Assembly: GCA_902728285.1 (NCBI GenBank)
Contig: CACVBU010001147.1
Coordinates: 659,466 to 723,465 of the forward strand
From: Clytia hemisphaerica
Lineage: Eukaryota; Cnidaria; Hydrozoa; Leptothecata; Clytiidae
Direction of reading: 5' to 3'
Length of the DNA: 64,000 bases
Under the pieces are notes generated by a model. The model was given only the letters and a program-made list of their open reading frames with translations. It made no database searches and was not told the origin of the DNA. The position numbers and the translations under genes are program-made. This document shows, piece by piece, positions 23,591-33,955 of this stretch (positions within the stretch are counted from its first letter, which is position 1; each line of letters starts with the position of its first letter).

Positions 23591-26500
23591 ATGAATGACA
23601 ATTTCACCATGGAGACTAGAAAGGTTATACATGAAGGATTCTTGAAGAAGTCTCCACCTCAAGCAAAAATTGAAAAAGGCTTCAAGGTAAGCAAGCTTAT
23701 AAGCTCATATTTTTAAGTGATTGTTTACAAACATGAAAGTAGCTTAAAAATTGATTCTAAATTTCTTATTTCCCACTTTCTTTACTTATTTTTGGACGCC
23801 AATATAAGATGTCAAACTTGCTGTTCCAACTGTTTTTAGGTTGTCCCTCACTTTTCTATCGATATCAGATAAATACTTGACTGCCTTGCAATGCTGGTTT
23901 ATGTTTCTTTTGTTCCAAATGGAAAATAATAAGTATATTAATATCACAATGATGATTATTTTCTAGTGGCACAAGAGATATTTTCGACTATGTTCTGACA
24001 AAACACTGGAATACTACAAAGAAAAGAAAGAAAAGAAGCCTTTAAAAGAACCTATCGATTTGAGAAATTGTCAAAATGTTGTACCTGACCCAAATGAAGA
24101 AGAATTCAAAATCAGTGGTGTAAAGTTTGGTGAGAAATGGCGTTGGTTCTTCAAACTTGAGACACCTGAACGAACTTATCATTTCATCGCTTCCACTAAA
24201 AGTGACATGAATCAATGGATCGAGAAAATTAACATGTTGAATCAAAATCAATTTACAGGTATCCTTAAATTATGGATTTCATGGACTTCTAACTAAATAC
24301 ACCCTTCCCTTATTCACTATTTGTCATATTCTTGCCTCAAATAAAACTTTTTTATAAAACTTTTTTTCTTAAAATTTAGATTCAGATGGAATAGAGCTAC
24401 CTAACCGATCAAACTCATTATCAAGTGCTGTATCCACAACAAGTAGTAGTTCTAATATGTCCTCTCCCGTTATGGTCAGGACCAGTCCAAGTTCTCGGAG
24501 ACCATCAAACCAATCTGCATCAAGATCAAGAGCTAGTTCAGCTCATTCTCAAGAACATTATCGAGTACCAGGAATATCCAATAGATTCAATACTACACCA
24601 GCATCTGAAATGTTCCCAAAGGTAACTGTTGAATTGCCTCGCACATTGATTTCCCATGCGCCAATCCAATCAGATGTTGGTACCACCCCGGATGGATATG
24701 ATATTTTAGATGTGGTCAATCAAACTGATCATGAAGATATTTATAAAGTTCCTATCAATAATACACCCTCCTCATCTTACTCCATACCACCCAATCGACC
24801 AGTACCTATTCCCAAACAATCAACCTCCAAACCGCCGCCACCACTTCCAAACCCAGCAACTAAACAAGCTCCAACACGAACACCTGATTTTGGAATGATA
24901 GGTTACGAAAAAATGGATCCCAAAAATGAAAAACAACAACAACAACAGCATCATCAAGATTCAGATTCTTATGAACTTTCTTATTATCCTATGAGACCAA
25001 AGGATGAACTGCCATCTAGAACACACACAGGACCAAGTCCTGAAAAGAAATTCACAACAATGCCATGGATGCTAAGAGATACAAATTCACAAAAATCTTC
25101 CTCTCTTCCACGCCATCATGTTGCGACACCGGATGTCCCACCAAAAAGAGAAGATCCATCCTTCTCTGAAATACCAAGTGTTACACCTAAATCCCCTAAT
25201 GATAGTGAAGGTATCAAATCTTGGGATCTAACAGCTGATAGTACTTTATCTTCCCTAGATTACTTATGGAAAGCTATAATTCTCCTTTTTTCCCAAGTTA
25301 ACTATTCAAGCTTTAAAGAAATCCATCATTTTCCCTACAATCCATTATAACTTAATATATTTCTTTCATTTCTTAAACTGGAATTGCTAGTCCTTCAGTA
25401 ATCAATACTTTAGATTCTATTCTACTCTCTATTTTTGAAGTAAAATAATCCCTTTAAGAATTCTAAACGTTCTTTGTTTGTCATTACAGACCCACCTCCT
25501 GTGCAGCGAGAAACAAAGCCTAATTTGCCACCGCGTGTTGACCGTGCAAAGAAGCCGTCCTCTTCTACTTTACCACCACACTGGCGTCTGCAAGGGGAAG
25601 ATAGTTTTGATGGTATGCCTAAACCAAGTTATTATAATATTTATGACGATGATAATACAAACTCTGAGCCATTACTTGGCTATAACGAACTACCAAATCT
25701 GTCATCACGTCCTGATCCTTACCAACAACACCAATTAACTAACAACAGCACGACTGCACTTAACGATACAACTGTAACTCTTGACTCAGATGGTAATAAA
25801 CTAACTGTTGATAAAATTGCACATATCAATATAAAAATCGCACCAGATAATACACGACCAGTACCACCTACACCAGAACAAAACACTACATATGAGAATT
25901 CATCTTCTCCAGCACGCAAAGTCTCCTCTGCATCAAACTCATCAAAAGTCTCATATGAGAATGATGATGCTTTTGATGGGATCAGTTATGAAAATTTTAA
26001 GGACAGGGTAAGCATGAAATGAATGTTTTAGGATGTTGAGTATGTCAGTGTGTCTTTATTCTTTGATTTCACTGATGATTGGTGCCTGAGGACTATGAAA
26101 CTCTGAGTTTGAAACATAGATATTGTGTCAACTCTTTATTATATATTCATCCGTTCAAAATATGCACCACCGCTGCAATGTCTTCTGACATTTCGTTACT
26201 ATTAAGAAAGCTGCAAGTGGTGTATTGACTAGAAACAACAGAATAGTTTCCAGAGGGCATTACAATGGTGCATATTTTGAATCCTACAGGATGAGACGAC
26301 TGGGTCCAACCATCAGATTATCAGTGATAAAAACCTACAACTGTAGGCTAGGCTTTGAATGTATTATGAAATACTCCATATGAAATGCAAGGCTCGTATC
26401 ATTGCTATTTTCATAGATTGTTATCAATCGCATGTTTTTGTAAGAAGCTTAAAACTAATCTTTGTAGTCTTTATTTTTTGTAGTAAAACCTGGTAAAACA

Positions 26501-26779
26501 ATGAATCATTACCCATTCTCCATAGAAGTTATAGTGGTCGAAAGTTTGATGATTATTTCTTGAATTGTTTGGTTATAGCCGAAGCGACCTTTGCTGTACT
26601 CTCCAGTTGAAGGCAATCGATACAACTCTCAATCTTCTGAAGAAGCCAGAGAAAGAGATGTGGAGATCGAAGAATCCGAACCTGGTAGTGGTCACTACCT
26701 TATTGTTGATGTCACAGCCACCAAAGCTGTTGAAGGCGGTTTGGTTAACCGGGAAAGTCCTATAAATTGTGCCAGATGA
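23591..26779 (+). CDS. GAB/DOS-family docking protein, five exons, about 645 aa
   Basis: Scaffold phosphorylated downstream of receptor tyrosine kinases. Exons: 23591-23686, 23967-24258, 24380-25210, 25490-26007, 26579-26779. The ATG has an upstream in-frame stop. An N-terminal PH domain covers about 10-125 (GFLKKSPP, WHKRYFRL, LEYYK, final MNQWIEKI). A Ser/Pro-rich disordered body follows. The fourth exon opens with PPPVQRETKP, matching PxxRxxKP, the Grb2 C-terminal SH3-binding signature of GAB proteins. Phosphotyrosine candidates include YEKM and YYPM (YxxM, PI3K p85), YRVP, YKVP and YSIP (YxxP, Crk/PLC-gamma type) and a C-terminal GHYLIVDV around Tyr619, where GABs carry the SHP2 site. The exon 3 donor (GAAG/GTATCA) was chosen by phase; the frame stays open a further 140 nt downstream. 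ATTAAA at 26935 may be the poly(A) signal. Confidence 0.88.
26154..26281. mobile_element. Foldback MITE in GAB intron 4
   Basis: The ends TTCAAAATATGCACCA and TGGTGCATATTTTGAA are inverted. GCAATGTCTTC lies inside the left end and GCATTACAATGG inside the right. It belongs to the same family as 58871-59014. About 128 bp, non-coding. Confidence 0.7.
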
Positions 26780-27613
26780 GAGTAAAATGAAATTTGTTTT
26801 GAATTTAAGTTACAGTTTTATTGGAAAAGGCTTTTATTTAACATACCTTGATGAAGTGTCGATCATTTCAACAACAGACCTTTTGGCCTTTTTGTTCATA
26901 TGTATTTTTACCTTATAATAATGCATACTACAGTATTAAAAAATGATGTACTATAATTCTAAAAACATTTTTTACCAATGATTTACTTTGTTTTGTAATT
27001 TTATACCTTTTTTACTGAATTCTATAATTTATTTTTGTGTAATGATTCATTTTAATATAATCACTTTTCTATCAAACTTATTTTTGAGGATTTATCTCTA
27101 TTTTTGTAGTGATTTTTTATGGAATATAATCAAATTTATTTCGTATTGTTTTGTATTTTTATTGAAGTATTTTCAGTGTCTAAAACAAAACTAGAGTACC
27201 TCGATCGTGTCTCATGATAAGTTAGTTAAATTGAACCCTAAGGAAGGACCAGAAAAGACAGACCTGGTATGGGTCCAAGTTTTAATAACTTTATATCCGT
27301 TTTCACATTATTTTTAGAAATTTTCTATAAAAATATCTTGTACATAGCTAACGTATTTTTTGTTCCTGTCAAAATATTATTATTGCAAATTTAACAAATT
27401 GCGGGAAAAACTCAAAGAAATATGCTTTCTTATTAATTCCTCTCCTACTGCTATTCCTAAACTTCAATATAATTTACCAGCATACTTACTGTATTGTATT
27501 TGGGCATCTTCAATCAGGTGTTTCAATTCAACATTTGTTATTATTTCTCGTTTCAGAGGAAAAATTGAAAAAAAGCATCGATGTAGTAAAACAGAAAAAA
27601 AAATCTCCCCAAG
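26780..27613. other. 3' UTR of the GAB-like gene and upstream region of DPH3
   Basis: Very AT-rich, no exon seen. The DPH3 promoter must lie in the last part of this stretch. I could not identify a TATA box or initiator with confidence. Confidence 0.5.
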
Positions 27614-30096
27614 ATGTCAGTGTTTCATGACGAGGTAGAAATTGAAGATTTCGATTATGATGAAGAATCGGAAACATATTATTATCCCTGCCCGTGTGGT
27701 GACCGCTTCGAGATCACGCGTGAAATGTTGGCGGACGGAGAAGATGTAGCAACTTGTCCGAGTTGTTCACTCATCATCAAAGTCATTTATGATATTGTAA
27801 GTTTACCCAGAGGAATGTAAAGAGATGGAAAAACAGCTTCTTGAAAACAATGGAAAAACGGCTCGTCATAGACCAGGTCTCTTGCCCTTAAAGCTTGGTC
27901 CTCACTTATAGAAAAAATCGCGTCTAATCACTAGACGCCCGCGTCTAACATTAGACGCGCGCGTCGAGTCCTTAGGCGCGTGCGTCGAGAAATTATGTCT
28001 TTGTTGTCCTCACTACCATGAACTTTTTTGAATTAAAGGATTAAAATATGGGAAATGTGAATAAATGAAGTTATGAGTTTGAGCTTCTCTTCAGTTTATG
28101 TTTTCTTATTGAGTGATGGAAAGAAGATGGATAGCAGTGATGATGAAAGCTACTTTGATAATTGTGAAGATTTGCTCCTTCTACTTTTGTTACGAAAATG
28201 ACAAAATAGGAGAAAAGCGCGTCGCAGGCGGTTTTGGGTACGAGATATTTTTCAAGAAAGACCAATCCATGGAACGTTTAATACTCTTGTTTCAAACATT
28301 GCTAAAAGACAGTGAAATGTCTCTTCGGTATCAAAGAATGACTCAATCTTGCTTTGAGCATCTTCTCTCACTAATTCAACATCGTATCAGCAAGAAACCC
28401 ACTCAATGCGTCAGCCAATATCAGTTAGAGAACGTCTCTTTGTAACATTAAAGTTTCTGGCCACTGGAGAAAGCCAACAATCCCTGTCAGAGACATCATA
28501 CCAGATGTTCTGAAAAAACTTTCCCCTGTTTGATTCAAAATTGCGAAAAAGTGAAAAAATATATTAGCTTGATTTTTTCGAAATCGTTTAGAGGAAGGTT
28601 TAACTAAAATTTTGGTATATCAAACTTTAAAATTGCTTCATTAGATCAAAATTTATGACAAAAAGAGTAAAAAATATTTTTCAAAAAGAGCGAAAAAATA
28701 CGAAAAAGATATGAAAAGATACCAGAATTTACAACTTTGGGGACATTTAATTCTGTTTACATTGCGGTGCCTTTGAACGTTAGACGCGCGGAACAAAATT
28801 TTTTGTTCCACGCGTCTAACAAATTTTGTCAAATTCCAGGCGTCTAACACTAGACGCCCGCATCTAACACTAGACGCTCGCGTCTAACGAGTGTACTCAC
28901 TAGAGGTTCCAAACACTAAGTCGCGCGCGTCTAATGTTAGACGAGGGCGTCTAGTGATTAGACGCGATTTTTTCAACAAGTGAGGACCAAGCTTAAGGGA
29001 GTTTAAGTCGAGTAAATAGGTTTCTTTTGTTGTCGCTATAAAAAATCTGCATAATTAGCGTGTTGTGACAAAATTCTTTTGTTTCAAGCCTGATTATGCG
29101 CAAACTTTTAGGGCTTATATTTTGGGTACACCTCTCCTATACGAAAAGGTACCTATATCTTCTTGCTCAGAATTTCCTAGCGATTCTACTGATATAACCG
29201 CATCATGACCGCACTATAATATGGAAAGCTAGAGCTCGAGAAAATTATAACTTCATCTTGATTTTACTCGACCTCTGACAGTTTTACAAGAACTAATTTA
29301 ATATCATTGCGTTAAGAATTTCTTTTGCTATACATTGGTAAAAATATTGCTCCTTATTCTTAAAAATTGAACTAGTAATCGGCAAAAAAGGAAAAACAAA
29401 TTTTCATTTATATCGTCAAATCATGTAGAAACCGTCCGATTTGTATGGCGAGCCGTCTTTTCTGGACTTTCATTTAATGACCTAATCAACGTTTTTACAA
29501 TAGAATTTTAAATAGAAGTGATCGTTGAACTTTGAGTAATCAGAAAAGCTGTTTTTCCATCTCTTTACATTCCTCTGGTTTACCATCTCCATTAAATTTT
29601 TTCAAATTACTTCTTACACTCGAATATATTTTGAAACCTCCTTTTATTAGAATTTAAGCTCCTCCTTGAATTTGATCTCGACATGTAAAAGACAGAAATT
29701 TTGTATATTTCATAAATTTTCATTGTTTTTTTGCACTCTTAAGCTTGGTACTCACTTGTTGAAAAAGTGCCGTTTAACACTAAACGCCGGCGTATAACTT
29801 TATACGTGCGCGTCTAAAACCATAAGATCTCTAGTGAGTACACTCAAAAAGATTTCGTTTCACTTTTTCCCTCTTTCTCTATCTCTCTTTGCTAAAAAGC
29901 TCCCAGTGAGTACCATGTGAGTACATAGATGATCTGAAAAGTTAAATGCGTGCGTCTAGTGTTAAACGCCACTTTTTTCAACAAGTGAGTACCAAGCTTT
30001 ACTAAATACACTTTTTCATTAAATTTTCAGGATGATTTTATGGAAGGAGAAGAAGTCGAGGCTGTTCTGCCACCCCGCCCTGTTGAAAAAGCTTGA
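27614..30096 (+). CDS. DPH3: DPH3 (diphthamide biosynthesis, CSL zinc finger), two exons, 82 aa
   Basis: Small electron carrier needed by DPH1/DPH2 for the first step of diphthamide synthesis on eEF2; in yeast (Kti11) it also serves Elongator. Exons 27614-27796 and 30031-30096, phase 0. The start [13 protein letters not shown] and the zinc ligands Cys26, Cys28, Cys48 and Cys51 (PCPCGD and [11 protein letters not shown]) match the family, and the 82-residue length equals the human protein as I recall it. The last exon is short, acidic and diverged, as usual. A poly(A) signal AATAAA is at 30377-30382. The 2.2-kb intron is inflated by two transposons. Confidence 0.97.
27892..28993 (+). mobile_element. 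Decayed PIF/Harbinger DNA transposon in the DPH3 intron
   Basis: Terminal inverted repeats of about 90 bp begin AGCTTGGTCCTCACTT and end with the reverse complement. The 3-bp target duplication is TAA (27889-27891, 28994-28996), which fits the TWA rule of PIF/Harbinger. The subterminal regions carry several short palindromes of the GCGTCTAA...TTAGACGC type. The interior holds a broken transposase fragment (28127-28513). At 1.1 kb it is an internally deleted, non-autonomous copy. Confidence 0.85.
28127..28513 (+). pseudogene. Harbinger transposase N-terminal fragment, frameshifted
   Basis: Read in pieces, the strand gives an acidic start, a Leu-run, a basic RRRRFWVRD motif, then in another frame the [13 protein letters not shown] helix, and in a third frame [18 protein letters not shown]. 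That order is characteristic of the region ahead of the DDE domain in HARBI1-like transposases. At least one in-frame stop (TGA soon after the Leu-run) and two frameshifts break it. The DDE catalytic part is missing. It cannot encode a functional transposase. Confidence 0.8.
29742..29998. mobile_element. Harbinger-type MITE in the DPH3 intron, 257 bp
   Basis: Ends AGCTTGGTACTCACTTGTTG and reverse complement, with TTA target-site duplication (29739-29741, 29999-30001). The termini and the subterminal CGTTTAACACTAAACG palindromes resemble those of the larger element at 27892-28993, so both were probably mobilised by the same transposase. It lies just upstream of the exon 2 acceptor. Confidence 0.85.
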
Positions 30097-33000
30097 ACGC
30101 CCTTCGAATCAACTTCATTACCTTCTAATAAGCAAATAATGATTTCATTTGTTATGAATAGATCTGAGCTCAAGTATAAGTGAGGATGGGTTTCTCCTGA
30201 AATTGATGTCCAAAATTCTAGGTCGAGTGGAAGCTATTGCGCTTCTTTGACTCTTTGAATTAAAAGCTATCATTTATTTTTCTAGAAGTGAATTTCACTT
30301 TATTTTATATCAAATTTTATAGTAATTTTATGGTGCTTTATAGTTTTAACATTTTTATTGTCATACAAGATATCTAAATAAAGCCAATCGTCATTGCCAA
30401 CGGCAAAAAACTCGCCCTTTAATAAAGCTGTAGTTACCAAGCCAATCATATCTATCATATCGTCATTTAAACTGGTTTTTGATTACAATTTTCCTCGAGC
30501 ATTTTGTTTTTGCAATAGACCATACTTTTTAGTAGGCTATTTTGTTGTATTTTTTGCAAACGCCACTTAATAGGAAGGTCTCCTTTCTCAAGGTGTGTAA
30601 TCTACGACTTGAGAACAACTAAATCAATCTTTGTGGTTATCTGTTATTGAGAGTCGATTACTTTATAAAAACTTTTTGAGAGTTGTAGCCGTGCTGAATC
30701 ACCTTTATTGGTATCAACCCCCTTTTCTGTCTCTAATTCAAACTAAATCTGTATGACTTGCTCGTAGGGTTCAAATAATTACCAGTCTTTTCATGTTGAT
30801 TAGAAACACTTGAAAGTTTAAGTTGTGGCTTAGGAGGTCGCGGCTTCATTAAATCTGTCATTATTTTTAATGAGAAAGTTCTTTTGACATTCTATCGTAA
30901 ATACCATTTTAATAACAAGCTTTTATAGAAATCTAATGGAGGAAAATGCTCATTTTGTTTTCGTGTTGTTTTTCTGCAGAATAAATGAAAGAAAAAGTGA
31001 ATATAGATGTGGATCATTGGTTTGTAAGATTTAGCAAGAGGTAAGAATTTAATATTGATTTTTGTATTACTTACCTCCTTACCTGTCTAACTGGACTTCT
31101 GTTGTTGTCATACCTTTTTTTGTGGAGTAAACCCCCAGGGAGGGGGGTGTAAGAATCGAATTGACTCCTCAAAGGGTAAAAAATTCTTGAAAATTCGACC
31201 AAAAGTTAATAACTTGTGAAAAATTGTTGTCTCTCTAAGGGTCGTAAATGCATCAACAATTGGATAGATAGAATTTTTCAGATTTTTCAGAAAGTTCAGT
31301 CTCTCAAAGGTTTAATTTTCGAAATTTAGCTCGGACATATCCTTACAAACCTAGCTAACCCTGTATGATTAAGGCAGCTGTAATCGACTCTCCAAAGAAT
31401 TTAAAAGCCAATACTGCAACTCATCTGTCTTTAGACGGAAATTCGTTCAGTTGAGATGCAAAAACCTGGTTTTCGTCTTAGGCCAAATAACCCACTAAAC
31501 CAATAAAGGTTTTTTTATAAGAACAAACTATAAGGACATATGGTGTCGCTGGCAAAAATGTTAAGAACATTTTAAGGCTTTATGGACTCAAAAACACCCT
31601 TTTTCTTAGGGAAATGGTAAAAGATATTCACAAAATGGTCGAATTGAGAACATGTTTAGAACATTTTTAGGCTTAAAACTCAAAAAGTTAAGAACATCCG
31701 TAGGCTTCAAAAATTTAGGATGTTCTTATAAAAAAAAACGTGTAAAATCATTACGATTTCTGTATATATTCAAACTTAGTTGCGACACTGAAACGAGAAA
31801 CTTGTGACTTTCCTTATTTGCTTAAGAAACATACAGGATTTTCTAGTTAAAATTACGTTTAACATCTCCTAATTACGTCAATTATCCAACGTCATGGTAA
31901 TTTCAGCTAGTCTATACAAGTCAAACGTCATTGCACCTTTACTCTGTAGATTTTTAATTCTGTTCATTAGTGTGAAAGTCATAAAACCGTCTCTCTATAT
32001 CAATAAGGAATGGAATGTATTTTTGTTATGGATTAGGATGTTTATAGCACTTTGGCCAATATATAAATGTTCAGTTTTTCGAGACACTGAGACGGTTTTA
32101 CATGAAACAGCTCTGTGTTTATTCGTCTATTGTTCAAAGTGCTAGATATCTTGAATTATTAACCAAGTTTCAAGTTCTGGAGATATTCCATCTTCTTTTT
32201 TTTGTATATTTTCATTAATTTTTCATCTACTTTGTTATCCTTATGGAGGCTTTAGAATATCAGCTATAACACACAACTACTTCAAATTTGGATAGATTTT
32301 TTGGGGTCTCGAATAATATGATAACATGTAGAATTGTAGGATTTCAGTTTTGTCAGTTATTTTGTTTTTCAATTTTCTGTTGGAAAAGGTAATAAAGGGA
32401 GAAGTTACCATAGTAAGCCAGGGAATTTGGATGTAGCAGGTAGGTAGAACAGGAGGGATATCAATGAAAAAAAAATCAAACTAAGTTCTGTAAGCATTCT
32501 AAAACCTCAAACATCTTTCAAAAAACCATCCACATTCTTAACACCTATAATGGTCTTACCACCATTACAAAACCATCAACACCTATGCAAATGAAATGAT
32601 GTACTTTGACGTTTGTTTTTGTAATTACATGTGAAATTTTTGTTTTGTTTATGCGTAGTAGAACGTACTGATTAAAATTGATTTTCAAAGAGACTCTTTC
32701 CCTCCTTATGAGATAGAGTAATTTCTAGAGCTGGAAACTCTTGATAATTTAAAAAGAGACAAGAATAGTTAGAGAGGTTTTATCTGATAAAATAAAGAGT
32801 AAAGGAGAGATTGAAAAAGCTGATACTTTTTACTGATTATTATTTGGCATAAAAAGTAAATTTTTTAGTCTCTAAACCTCAGTAAGATTTTGAAATGCAG
32901 TCGAAGTGGACTTTGTAATTTAGTATTCGGTAAAATAGTTGTATTTTCTAAAAGTATCAAATGTTTGACTAGCTATTTAGAAGTTCCAGGATAAGAATGT

Positions 33001-33447
33001 TTTTCTTCATCTTGGAATAATAATTTTCTCCAGACGCGACTTGGCACGTTAAAGGATGATAGATTGAAATTAGCGAGGAAAGTTCCGACTCTGTTTAATC
33101 TCCTTGCCTGAAACCTTGCTTTGGTTTATAATACTTCCGTATTTACTAAATAGGCCTAAAGGAAAACAGGAAAATTTACCCAGTCAGTAGGATATTAGTA
33201 TCTTTGACTAAATCACGCTTAGCTGTTTGTTTACAAGGCAAATATTTTGATTGGGAAGTTGTTTTAAAACATTGTTATCTTTTATAGTGTTGTATCTAAC
33301 ATGAAGTACAAAGCATAGTAACAAATTGTTGTTGCGTGCGTGTACCTTGAAGAAGGATCGACCTCAAGAGAATCGAGAGCAACAGACTTTTCATAAGGCT
33401 ATATTCAAAGTTTGGAACACGACAAAAAACGAGATTATTGCCGAACC
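30097..33447. other. Intergenic region between DPH3 and the formin
   Basis: After the DPH3 3' UTR I see no exon. A TIR element with (G)TTTTTTTATAAGAACA ends lies at about 31508-31743. The remainder is AT-rich without structure I can name. The promoter of formin exon V1 should lie near the right edge. Confidence 0.5.
31508..31743. mobile_element. AT-rich TIR element
   Basis: The left end TTTTTTTATAAGAACA and the right end TGTTCTTATAAAAAAAAACG are inverted. The interior repeats TTAAGAACAT and TTTAGAACA words. Related to 19450-19815 and to copies in the formin introns. Confidence 0.6.
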
Positions 33448-33955
33448 ATGAAGCGTTTCAGGAACGCAGTAGAGCGAACGCACGATGCTATCGAAGCGGA
33501 GAAACGTGAAATGTTGAGCAGTGATACGGATAGTGACGGGGAAGGGACCGTTGTCCGAAGACGTAAAGGTGGCCGACGTAATCAAGCCAATCGGAACAGT
33601 CATTTCTTAGAGGATACTTTTGGGAGTGATGAAGTACACATATGGTTAGACCTGTTTATCAATTTCCCTTCCCTGCAAAATGTATCCGGCTTACATATCA
33701 AGTTGGAGCAGGCTGATGGAGAATGGATGGCTCGCTTCTTGGAACAACACGGACTTGAAGCTGTCCTAAACATGCTGTATTCTCTTTCCTACCTTCGATT
33801 CAATCGAGCTGACAACAAAGAGAAAATCGATTTAGATGATGCGATCATTATGTTGGCTAGTATCAATTGTTTGAGAGCTGTCATGAGGAACAATAAAGGG
33901 TTGCAGTATTTTTGCGATGGATGCGACCCCGACGTCACAAAAAATGTTCTCCTCA
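33448..33955 (+). CDS. Formin alternative first exon V1 (GBD/DID module)
   Basis: Starts MKRFRNAVERTHDAI. A basic stretch (RRRKGGRRNQ) precedes an armadillo-like GTPase-binding/inhibitory segment with LHIKLEQADGEWMARFLEQH and NCLRAVMRNNKGLQYF, the region that opens INF2 and other diaphanous-type formins. It is 508 nt (3n+1) and ends at donor GTAAGT with one base left over. That base joins the common exon at 53432 to give Thr-Leu-Asp-Thr-Gly-Asn. It is the most diverged of the six copies. A full product would be about 1,318 aa. Confidence 0.82.

Noticed and set aside
25211..25350. Read-through end of GAB exon 3 as coding sequence and stop
   Set aside because: The donor GAAG/GTATCA at 25210 keeps the phase needed by the next exon, which opens with the GAB signature PPPVQRETKP. 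The extra residues look non-coding. An alternative donor a little downstream cannot be excluded.
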